Source: Lachnospiraceae bacterium (GTDB taxonomy: Bacteria; Bacillota; Clostridia; Lachnospirales; Lachnospiraceae). From it: DNA of 64,000 nt. The notes under the pieces are model-generated. The model was given only the letters and a program-made list of their open reading frames with translations. It had not been told where the DNA came from and made no database searches. The stretch is from NCBI GenBank assembly GCA_024405155.1, contig JAKSPC010000004.1:1-64000 (forward strand), in the 5' to 3' direction. The translations under genes were made by a program, and so were the position numbers. How positions within the stretch are numbered: position 1 is the stretch's first letter; every line of letters starts with the position of its first letter. Positions 52,551 to 59,561 of the stretch are shown piece after piece.

Positions 52551-53252
52551 TCAGGTTTCTTCTTTACTTTTTTCCTGGCATTGGGATGAATCCAGGATTA
52601 AGCCGCATCTCTCGGCAGAAATCTTTTTTAAGATTTCCTCCGGCAATTCTTCTAACGAATCACGAACTATTTCTTTTTTGATTTCGTATTCTATCTCTGT
52701 ATAATGTTGTTCTCCCGCCGGTTTGCTCAGTATAAATACAATCTTCTTATTTGCTTTTGGATTGATTTTGAATATCGATTTGTCTTGTACCGTTTTTGGA
52801 AAATAGGTACTACTATTATCGTCTTTCGCATATCCTATCGTTCCTATCATTTTTCCGGCGCCAATCTTGAACACTGCTTCTTCCGGACTATTATCCGTTT
52901 CCGTAATCAGGATCTCTTTGGCATTTGAAATGATATCAAATATTTTCATAAATACTGCATATTTACTATCAGTTTCTTTGTTTGATTGTGTGTAATTAAG
53001 TGCCTCTTTGACATCCTCCCCATTTAAGCATGAGTTGTAAAAGTATCCTTTTTGCTCAGGGGTATAGTTTTTTTCTCCATCAAATTCGCACCCGAGCAGA
53101 TGCCAAAAATGCTTTTGTCGGAAAATAAACTCGGTAAAGCAAAACGGATGGTTCTTGTTCACACAATATGCAATAAGATAAGTTTTTCCTACAAAGCGAT
53201 TATATATTTTTATTGCTTCATTAAGGTGCTGTAAGCTGCTCTCATATATCAT
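52551..53252 (-). CDS. Hypothetical AT-rich protein, possible PBECR4-type nuclease
   Basis: I cannot name this 233-residue protein firmly. The N-terminal half (HLNEAIKIYNRFVGKTYLIA, CFTEFIFRQKHFWHLLGCEF, then YTPEQKGYFYNSCLNG) resembles the PBECR4 group of RelE/Barnase-like domains often found in mobile DNA; this is from memory and uncertain. The C-terminal part (about 110-205) is beta-rich (KIGAGKMIGTIGYAKDDNSS). It is more AT-rich than its neighbours, which suggests transfer. AGGGG precedes the ATG. The terminator of a structured leader RNA ends 13 bases upstream of the start, so the gene may be regulated by readthrough. Confidence 0.55.
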   Translation of the reverse strand: MIYESSLQHLNEAIKIYNRFVGKTYLIAYCVNKNHPFCFTEFIFRQKHFWHLLGCEFDGEKNYTPEQKGYFYNSCLNGEDVKEALNYTQSNKETDSKYAVFMKIFDIISNAKEILITETDNSPEEAVFKIGAGKMIGTIGYAKDDNSSTYFPKTVQDKSIFKINPKANKKIVFILSKPAGEQHYTEIEYEIKKEIVRDSLEELPEEILKKISAERCGLILDSSQCQEKSKEET

Positions 53253-53265
53253 CGTTAATTTCCCC

Positions 53266-53492
53266 TAAAAAGAAATGGTCGTGATTTTTCACGACCATTT
53301 GCTCTTAAAAGAACTGGTTATCTACTTGCTGTCCCAAGGTCGCAGGCCTCTCACCCACTCGGCATATGTGGCAACCATTTTGATCCCACCGGGTACTTCC
53401 GTCAGTGACAGTTTTTCTCGATGCCAGTACACCGCTGCATCGCTCCTTAATGCAGTTGTCCGTTCTCACGGGAAAGGATTACTCCTTTCGGC
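53266..53492 (-). ncRNA. Structured leader or small RNA, possibly raiA-like
   Basis: A promoter (53499-53527) and a perfect 12-bp terminator stem with a T-run (53266-53300) bracket about 227 bases. The RNA would fold locally: GAAAGGA/TCCTTTC with a GTAA loop, CCGT-GAGA-ACGG with a GNRA-type loop, CTGCAT/ATGCAG and alternative CGATGC/GCATCG, and a long-range CTGTC/GACAG pairing. A short frame inside ends with the residues KMVATYAEWVRGLRPWDSK but lacks a good start, so RNA function is favoured. The terminator lies directly before the ribosome site of the 233-residue gene, as in riboswitches. The raiA class is a suggestion from memory. Confidence 0.55.
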
Positions 53493-53498
53493 AATGTA

Positions 53499-53527
53499 AT
53501 TGTAACATCACAATGGCTATAATGCAA
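53499..53527 (-). promoter_or_regulatory. Promoter of the structured RNA
   Basis: On the minus strand TTGCAT (53522-53527) and TACAAT (53499-53504) are 17 bases apart, placing the start near 53492. Confidence 0.55.
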
Positions 53528-53573
53528 TAAAAACTTACAGAAAGGGTGCCAGCTAATTTGGCGTTTTTGCGCT

Positions 53574-53672
53574 TCACTCTTCACCCAGAAACAAAAGATT
53601 TATGAGGATCAGATCACCCATGCGCGACAGAAACCGCATGACCGGACCATCGATGTCAAACAACTTTTTCAA
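53574..53672 (-). pseudogene. Truncated YesL/DUF624 gene remnant
   Basis: A TTG with GGAGG seven bases upstream opens a 32-residue frame, KKLFDIDGPVMRFLSRMGDL followed by ILINLLFLGEE. This is the characteristic start of YesL (DUF624) membrane proteins, which have about 200 residues and accompany sugar ABC transporters. The frame stops where the first membrane helix should continue, and unrelated sequence follows. A deletion or rearrangement has removed the rest. Confidence 0.7.
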
Positions 53673-53778
53673 ATGAAATACCTCCGGGTTCCATATTTTT
53701 TTGCCAGGCTTGCCGGATTCATCCGTGACTATTGTGTTTTTCAAAAAATCAAAGCCTTTAACTCTCCCGGCATAAACA

Positions 53779-55560
53779 CTACCGGAAATCAAAGGAGATG
53801 ACCGGGACTTCCGCCCCGCCCCAGCTGCTCACCGCCGTAAGTGTCAGGGAATCAAATACCTCCTTAAGCGAAATGTCATAGCATCGCTTATGGTTATCGG
53901 ACACATGCATGATCTCCTTTTCCTTCCCGTCTCTCGTGCCGGTCAGGATGAACTCTCTGCACAGGCAGTAAGGCATGGGCTGCTGAGGATGGTCCAGCCG
54001 GTAATTGGCTCTGGTGGACCGGGTGCGTTCGGTATTCGATCCTGTCAGGGAATTCCTGTCCAGATCGCTGGAAAAGACGATGTGTATGTTCTGAATCTCC
54101 TGCGCAGGGAATCTGTACCGGATACTGCTGCCGGGCTGCACACATGCCGCCGCCGTTTCCTCCGTGGTGCCGTAGATCCTGTGAGGACGGTCCTGGCCGT
54201 TTCTTATGACATCCGCCGCACCCTCCAGTACGGCTGAGGCACAGATCCCGGAGATATGCCTTGTCTTTGAAGGAAGGAAGCAGTCACCGGCCAGCAAGCT
54301 CTCCTGCAGTTCCGAAAGATGGTCTGTGGTAATGTCGTGGGGACTGCAGTGATATTTTACACAGAGAGCAGCGGCCCTGCCCGCCGCTTCCCCAAGCAAA
54401 GCGCAGGTCGCCATGACTCTGGTACTGCTTAAAGCCATATGGGAAGTGCTTATGTTCCTGCCCGCAAAAAACAGGTTGTCCACGTTTTTTGAATACAGTG
54501 ACCGGTAGGGAATGGAATAGGGCGCCGGCGTATGATAATCGGTATTCGGCACACCGGGGTGGAAAAATCCGTCCGGGTAATGGTCATCGAGCGGCCATCC
54601 GCCGAAAGCGATCTCATCTTCAAACACCCTTCCCGAAGAGATATCCTTCTGTGTGAGGATGTATTCGCCCACCATCCTGCGGGATTCTCTCTTTCCCGGT
54701 AAAAATCCCAGAAACTCAAGATCCCAGTTTTCGGAACGGAAGTTTCCGGAATTCTTCACATAGTCCCAGGTCCCCACGGCCAGAGAAAGCAACTCATCCC
54801 GCACTTTTTCCGTATCCGCGATGGAATCGCGGTTTCCGCCCAGTTCGAGATACCAGAAGTTTTCATCATCGTTATAGATATCCGGCTCCCTGTTTTCGAA
54901 ATCCTTCCCGGTAAGGTGCGTGCTCCATTCCGGAGCCCGGAACCGGATGGGTTTTTCGGTCTCCCGGCCCTGAATCAGGCAGGACATTCCCATGGTCTTT
55001 TTGTCAGCGGCAGTCGTCGTTGTGATCTCGTCAAACTCCGCGGCAGCCTCTCTGCCGCAGCGAAACCACGCGCCGGTAAGCGGCGCCAGGATGCTGTCTC
55101 CGGAACAGTCGGCATAAAATCCGGCACATACTTCATATTTCATCTGCGTCGTCATCTGATAGCCGGTCACCGACCGGATCCGGGTGTCCCTCCCGTGGCA
55201 GAAATCTCCGGTCTCCGTTTCCGCATCGATACAGGTACAGTTGAGCAGCAGCTCGATATTCTTTTCCCGTCTTACAAAGCTGTACAGGATACTGTCCCAG
55301 ACGGCAAAGCTCTTCGTCGGGTTGCGGTACATGTTTTCCAGGGCGATCTCCTCGATGATGCCGGTCTCTCTGTTGTTGCTGCCGTGAGAACCGCTGATCC
55401 ACATCCGGATCTCGGAAGATGCGTTTCCCCCGAGAACGGGCCTTTCCTGCATAAGAACGGTCTTTATTCCCATTCTTGCCGCCGAAATGGCAGTGCACAT
55501 TCCCGCGATACCGCCGCCGATAACGCAAAGGTCACAATGAAGTTTATTTACTGTAAGCAT
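53779..55560 (-). CDS. FAD-dependent oxidoreductase (FAD_oxidored type)
   Basis: The 593-residue protein has an N-terminal FAD motif, CDLCVIGGGIAGMCTAISAA, then VLGGNASSEIRMWISGSHG, typical of the family of FAD-dependent oxidoreductases found in carbohydrate-use loci. The middle carries FYADCSGDSILAPLTGAWFR, and LFFAGRNISTSHMALSSTRV lies before the C-terminal cofactor-binding helix. The last 150 residues are beta-rich and may bind sugar. No signal peptide is present. The ATG at 55560 has GGGGGA upstream and overlaps the nagA end by 17 bases. The substrate is unknown; oxidation of an amino sugar or glycoside is possible. Confidence 0.8.
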   Translation of the reverse strand: MLTVNKLHCDLCVIGGGIAGMCTAISAARMGIKTVLMQERPVLGGNASSEIRMWISGSHGSNNRETGIIEEIALENMYRNPTKSFAVWDSILYSFVRREKNIELLLNCTCIDAETETGDFCHGRDTRIRSVTGYQMTTQMKYEVCAGFYADCSGDSILAPLTGAWFRCGREAAAEFDEITTTTAADKKTMGMSCLIQGRETEKPIRFRAPEWSTHLTGKDFENREPDIYNDDENFWYLELGGNRDSIADTEKVRDELLSLAVGTWDYVKNSGNFRSENWDLEFLGFLPGKRESRRMVGEYILTQKDISSGRVFEDEIAFGGWPLDDHYPDGFFHPGVPNTDYHTPAPYSIPYRSLYSKNVDNLFFAGRNISTSHMALSSTRVMATCALLGEAAGRAAALCVKYHCSPHDITTDHLSELQESLLAGDCFLPSKTRHISGICASAVLEGAADVIRNGQDRPHRIYGTTEETAAACVQPGSSIRYRFPAQEIQNIHIVFSSDLDRNSLTGSNTERTRSTRANYRLDHPQQPMPYCLCREFILTGTRDGKEKEIMHVSDNHKRCYDISLKEVFDSLTLTAVSSWGGAEVPVISFDFR

Positions 55561-56758
55561 AGACACATCCCCCGTTGATATAGACGGCTTTTACGAAAAG
55601 GGCTTCATCCAGGATGACGAAATCGGCAGCCTTTCCTTTTGCGAGGGAACCGATCTCCCTGTCTCTGCCGATGACCCGGGCCGGTACGATGGTGGATGCA
55701 TGCACTGCGTCCTCCAGAGGAATACCAAAGGATACCGCCCGGCGGATGCCTTCCATCAGAGAGATCACGGAGCCGGCCAGCGTGGGAGCCTTTTTGCAGG
55801 TCTCTCCCGGCTTCGGAAGCGTTTTCATAAGGACCGCTCTTCCGCCTGTCTTGGTGATCTCCTGATCTCCCAGAGTATAATCGCCGTCGGGCATGCCCGC
55901 GCAGCGCAGGGAATCCGTAATAAAACACAGCCTGCTGCCGAAAAGTTCCGCCGTCATCCGCACCACTGCCGGGTGGATGTGATGGCCGTCGGGAATGAGC
56001 TCAGCCGTGGCGCCTGCTTCGAGAGCCGCCGGAATGGTGCCGGGCTCCCGGTGATGGATCCCCGGCATGCAGTTGTACGTATGTGTGATATGGGAAGCCC
56101 CGTTTGCGAATGCCTCCCGGCAGATGTCATACCCGGCATTGGTATGCCCCAGGGAGACCGCGGCCGTTTGGGAGACTTCCCGGATAAATTCCATGGCTCC
56201 GGGCAGCTCCGGCGCCACGCTCACAAGACGGACGATACCGCCGGATGCTTCATTTATTTTTCCGAAATACGATATATCCGGCAGATGAAGCGCCAGAGGG
56301 TCCTGTGCTCCCGCCCTGTCCGGAGAAAGGAACGGTCCTTCCAGGTTGAACCCGACCAGTTTTGCGCCGTCTGCGGGGCGCACGAAAGCTCCGGCTGTTT
56401 TCACCGCTTTCAGAAGCGGCTCTTCGCGAAGTGTCGCCGTGGTAGGGCACCAGCCGGTCACCCCTTCCGAAGCATAAAAGCGGGAAAGGGCCAAAAGCCC
56501 TTCGGCATCTCCGTCCCCGGCATCCTGACCGGCGCCGCCGTGGGTGTGGATGTCAATAAGGCCCGGGATCACGTAACAGCCGCCGGCGTCGATGATGCCG
56601 TCGTCTGCGCACACTTCCTGCGAAAACCTTTTGAAAGCTTCTGTTTTCGCATCACCCGTCCGGACATCCGGCAGGATCGCCTCGATTTTTTCACTAAATT
56701 CCATGCTTCCGGGAACGAACTTCCCAGCCGCATAGATCCTTGCATTCCGAATGATCAT
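55544..56758 (-). CDS. nagA: N-acetylglucosamine-6-phosphate deacetylase
   Basis: The 404-residue enzyme removes the acetyl group from GlcNAc-6-P. Metal and catalytic segments are GLIDIHTHGGAGQD, NLEGPFLSPDRAGAQDP, SLGHTNAGYD, ITHTYNCMPGIHHREPG and FITDSLRCAGMPDGDY. This is the most canonical of the three NagA-like proteins here. ACGGAG precedes the ATG. A 10-bp stem (56787-56819) lies in its leader, and three long palindromes lie upstream. It is coupled to the FAD oxidoreductase. Confidence 0.92.
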   Translation of the reverse strand: MIIRNARIYAAGKFVPGSMEFSEKIEAILPDVRTGDAKTEAFKRFSQEVCADDGIIDAGGCYVIPGLIDIHTHGGAGQDAGDGDAEGLLALSRFYASEGVTGWCPTTATLREEPLLKAVKTAGAFVRPADGAKLVGFNLEGPFLSPDRAGAQDPLALHLPDISYFGKINEASGGIVRLVSVAPELPGAMEFIREVSQTAAVSLGHTNAGYDICREAFANGASHITHTYNCMPGIHHREPGTIPAALEAGATAELIPDGHHIHPAVVRMTAELFGSRLCFITDSLRCAGMPDGDYTLGDQEITKTGGRAVLMKTLPKPGETCKKAPTLAGSVISLMEGIRRAVSFGIPLEDAVHASTIVPARVIGRDREIGSLAKGKAADFVILDEALFVKAVYINGGCVYAYSK

Positions 56759-56786
56759 AGTTACTCCGTTTCGTAGTGTATGTCCT

Positions 56787-56819
56787 GTACCGAAAACTTA
56801 GAAAAACCTTTTCGGTACC
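56787..56819. promoter_or_regulatory. Hairpin or operator in the nagA leader
   Basis: Perfect 10-base arms GTACCGAAAA and TTTTCGGTAC flank 12-13 bases. It lies 29 bases upstream of the nagA start. It could be an operator for an amino-sugar repressor or an attenuator stem; there is no T-run. Confidence 0.45.
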
Positions 56820-56896
56820 AGGTTATTCCGATCCCCAAAGCTGGTTGATTGAAATTATGATATGGAAAAAATCCGACATCTGCTGTTTTTCAAGAA

Positions 56897-57062
56897 ATAC
56901 ATATAATACAGAGATAACTGGCTTATTATATGTATTTTTTCTGTCTTTGAGCACTGCGGTATACATATAATAGCGAAAAAATTGCTTTATTATATGTATC
57001 GCAGTCGGAAATACTACCGATTTTTGCATATAATAGACCGCTTTTCTGTCTATTATATGTAT
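56897..57062. repeat. Three 39-bp palindromes at 63-64-bp period
   Basis: Units at 56897-56935, 56961-56999 and 57024-57062 are each exactly 39 bases. Each has the outer arms ATACATATAATA and TATTATATGTAT (the first two bases of unit 3 differ). The inner bases differ but keep pairing in each unit: CAG/CTG, GC/GC and GAC/GTC. Spacers of 25 and 24 bases are unrelated. Such compensatory change suggests a selected hairpin or a multi-site operator. It lies upstream of the nagA-FAD operon. Confidence 0.8.
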
Positions 57063-57212
57063 CATTCATTTTTCGGCACTATTTGGCAGAAGGGCCGCCA
57101 TCCCCTGCAAATGGGTGGTACGTATAAAATCTGCATAATGCTCTCATTCCTGCGTGATCCGCTCCTTTTCCTTCTGTCCCTCAGCAGATAGGGGCGTCAA
57201 AACATAGATCCG

Positions 57213-57245
57213 GGCGGCGGGAGCATCGCCGAGGGGCCCGCCGCC
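57213..57245 (-). terminator. GC-rich hairpin after the CBM9-like gene
   Basis: A perfect 9-bp stem (GGCGGCGGG with CCCGCCGCC) and a 15-base loop lie downstream of the CBM9-like gene stop. The T residues come only about 11 bases later, so it is a weak terminator candidate. Confidence 0.4.
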
Positions 57246-57278
57246 GCGGCGTCCTCCTGAGGCAAAACGATACCCTGA

Positions 57279-57872
57279 TCAGGCGAAAACAAGCGTTCCG
57301 AAATCCGGCGGATAATGGAAGCAGGGATGATCCACGGTCATGGGATTCCAGGAATAATAGTGTTCTTTTACGGTCAGGTCGCCGCACTTGTAAAAATTGC
57401 CCCGGATCCGCGTTCCCGCTTCCGGCCTGAATTCCGGAAAGAACATTTTCACCAGAGAAAACGGAACGCTGTACTCCACCTGCCAGCCTTCCGCCGTCCT
57501 CTCGGCATGAGGGGAAAGAAGGTTGTCGTCGTGACCTTCCATCTGGATGCGGGCCAGATTCGAAGGGCCTGTCCCCATGCCGAAATACATGGAACAGTTG
57601 GGGTTCATTTCGATGTTGAAATACCTGCCGTCGCTTAAAGGCGAGAAGAAGAATTCCAGGCAGGAATCCTGACAGGGCATACCGTACAGTCCCGTAAACT
57701 CCGCACGGATGTCTTTTTCTTTTGCGGAAAGTTTTACATAGAGATATTTTTCATCATAGCAGGCCTGCGCCTGTGCCTTCACATCCGGCTGGTCATACCC
57801 CCAGCAGACATTGCTGATCTCTGCCGCAGGGACTTTGTCCCAGTCCGTTTTTCTTACGATCGTGTATTCCAT
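57279..57872 (-). CDS. CBM9-like carbohydrate-binding protein
   Basis: The 197-residue protein resembles family 9-like carbohydrate-binding modules. It shows ACYDEKYLYVKLSAKEKDI, SCLEFFFSPLSDGRYFNIEM, AERTAEGWQVEYSVPFSLV and a C-terminal RIRGNFYKCGD plus HYYSWNPM block. There is no signal peptide and no catalytic partner domain, so it is a stand-alone cytoplasmic binding protein, an arrangement seen next to sugar-use genes in clostridia. It is the distal gene of the operon and follows nagA by 19 bases. Confidence 0.75.
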   Translation of the reverse strand: MEYTIVRKTDWDKVPAAEISNVCWGYDQPDVKAQAQACYDEKYLYVKLSAKEKDIRAEFTGLYGMPCQDSCLEFFFSPLSDGRYFNIEMNPNCSMYFGMGTGPSNLARIQMEGHDDNLLSPHAERTAEGWQVEYSVPFSLVKMFFPEFRPEAGTRIRGNFYKCGDLTVKEHYYSWNPMTVDHPCFHYPPDFGTLVFA

Positions 57873-57891
57873 TCTGAACCTCTCTTTCCCA

Positions 57892-59073
57892 TCAGTAAAC
57901 TGTCACGGTCATTCCGTGTTTTATCACTCTCTTTAACATAAGGCTCCCGTCCGTGAACAGGATATCCGCGTCCCTTCCGGGAAGCAAGGAACCCACGCGC
58001 CCGGAAAGCTTCAGTGCTCTTGCCGGGTTGTATGTGGCGGTCTTCACGGCAGCGCGGAGGCCGCATCCGGTCACGTTCATGAAATTGCGGGCGCTTTCCA
58101 GGACCGTAAGTCGGCTGCCGGAAAGCTGTCCGATCTCGTTGATGTTAAGGTCTTCGGCGCTTCTTAAGTCCGTTTCCGGATAGTCCGCCGGATCGTAGGG
58201 GTCTCCCGTGGTGGAGGCGTCGGAAACGGTAATGATCCTGTCCTCCCCCGCCGTACGATATGCCAGCTTCATGGATGCAGGCTTCACGTGGCAGGAGCGG
58301 CTGTCGCAGATCAGCTCATAGAAAAAACCGTCCATGGAAAGTGCAATGGCGGACGCCTGCTCCTGCAGATCCCCCGTATCCTCCGCGCTTTCCGGTCCCC
58401 GGAAGCATCCCATGGCGTCAAACAGATGAGTGATGACGGCTGCTCCGGCTTTTCGGGCCCGCAGTGCGTCTGCGGGAGAAAAGGCCGTATGGCCAAGATC
58501 CATGCCTATCCCCCGGGCGGAAAGCTCCGCCTCCATTTCCGGCGCATAGGGAAGTTCCGGCGCATAGGTCATATGAAGAAGGTCCTCTCCCGCCGCCGAC
58601 AAAAGTGCCAGAAAAGAGGCTTTGTCATAGGTCCAGGCACGCTCCGAATGAGCGCCGAACCGGGGATTCACGAAGGGGCCCTCCATGTGGATACCGGCGA
58701 TGGTGGTGTGTTCTGCCTTCATGGCTTCCCGGATCTTTTGGATCGCCGCAAAAAAATCCTCCCGGAACACGTTGTAGGCGATACTTGGGGTAATTGTGGT
58801 GGTGCCGGCAAGAAGGTGGGCTTTTGCCGCCTGTTCCGGCTCCTTAAGGAATGACAGCCGTGCGCCGCCTTTGCTGTAGGAATGCACGTGCTCATCAATG
58901 AAGCCGGGACACACAAAAAGTCCGCGGGCGTCGAGGATCTCCGGTGCGGCTGCAGGGCGATCCGCAGATGCCGACATTTCGATCCCCCGGATCTTTCCGT
59001 TTTCCAAAACCAGCGTGCCGTCCGTGATCCCTTCCGGCATCACCAGATGGCCGTTCGTGATTTTCGTGATCAT
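57892..59073 (-). CDS. nagA: N-acetylglucosamine-6-P deacetylase-like enzyme
   Basis: The 393-residue amidohydrolase shows GFIDEHVHSYSKGGARLSF, where the first His pair is H-V-H, GIHMEGPFVNPRFGAHSER, MDLGHTAFSPADALRARKAG, ITHLFDAMGCFRG and ITVSDASTTGD. The usual NagA metal residues appear to be present. It differs from the NagA at 55.5 kb, so it may act on another N-acetyl sugar phosphate such as GalNAc-6-P. It is coupled to the GNAT gene (ATGA) downstream of a GH36 alpha-galactosidase, which fits a galacto- or GalNAc-containing substrate. Confidence 0.85.
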   Translation of the reverse strand: MITKITNGHLVMPEGITDGTLVLENGKIRGIEMSASADRPAAAPEILDARGLFVCPGFIDEHVHSYSKGGARLSFLKEPEQAAKAHLLAGTTTITPSIAYNVFREDFFAAIQKIREAMKAEHTTIAGIHMEGPFVNPRFGAHSERAWTYDKASFLALLSAAGEDLLHMTYAPELPYAPEMEAELSARGIGMDLGHTAFSPADALRARKAGAAVITHLFDAMGCFRGPESAEDTGDLQEQASAIALSMDGFFYELICDSRSCHVKPASMKLAYRTAGEDRIITVSDASTTGDPYDPADYPETDLRSAEDLNINEIGQLSGSRLTVLESARNFMNVTGCGLRAAVKTATYNPARALKLSGRVGSLLPGRDADILFTDGSLMLKRVIKHGMTVTVY

Positions 59074-59561
59074 AATGCCTTCCTATACAGGGATTCCACC
59101 TGTTTTTCGTCCCAGGGGCACGCACAGGTGTCAAACTTTTCATAGCCGTATTTTTCGTACAGGTTCACGTGGTCCGTCACCAGATAAATGATGTCGTACC
59201 CCAGTTCCTTCGCTTTCTGTTCCATCACGTCGATGAGCTTTTCGCTGATGCGGTTTCCGCGGAAGTCTTCGCCCACGAAAACGACACCTACCCAGGGAAG
59301 GTAGTCCACTTTGGGAAAGTCTGTGCTGGAAAGTACGCCGAATCCGCGGGGCGCCCCGTCTTCACCGAAATCGCCGATGAGGATCTCCCAGTCGGAAGCA
59401 CGCTTTGCGATGGCTCCCTTCGGTATCCCGTTCGTACCGTCGCTTTCCTCTCCCTCTTTCATGCGTTTCGCCAGGTTCCTTCCCGGCTCCCAGGAACAGG
59501 TTTCGGCAAACGCCACCATGCGGTCAAAATCCGCAGTACCTTTCTTCAGTATCTTAACCAT
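59070..59561 (-). CDS. GNAT-family acetyltransferase
   Basis: The 163-residue protein has the GNAT fold. The acetyl-CoA pyrophosphate loop lies in VVFVGEDFRGNRISEKLIDV, and DIIYLVTDHVNLYEKYGYEK gives the typical C-terminal motif. The acceptor is unknown; in this operon an amine of a sugar or a small metabolite is possible. The ATG at 59561 lies within the end of the GH36 gene, an 8-base overlap. Confidence 0.85.
   Translation of the reverse strand: MVKILKKGTADFDRMVAFAETCSWEPGRNLAKRMKEGEESDGTNGIPKGAIAKRASDWEILIGDFGEDGAPRGFGVLSSTDFPKVDYLPWVGVVFVGEDFRGNRISEKLIDVMEQKAKELGYDIIYLVTDHVNLYEKYGYEKFDTCACPWDEKQVESLYRKAL

Noticed and set aside
53275..53499. Plus-strand frame over the structured RNA
   Set aside because: It has no ribosome site and runs through the terminator stem; the RNA promoter and terminator are on the other strand.
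56897..57062. CRISPR array
   Set aside because: The three units are not identical, each is itself a palindrome with variable centre, spacers are only 24-25 bases, and no cas genes are present.
56823..57065. 80-codon minus-strand frame over the palindromes
   Set aside because: The Ile/Tyr-rich product is just translated ATATAAT repeats; there is no ribosome site.
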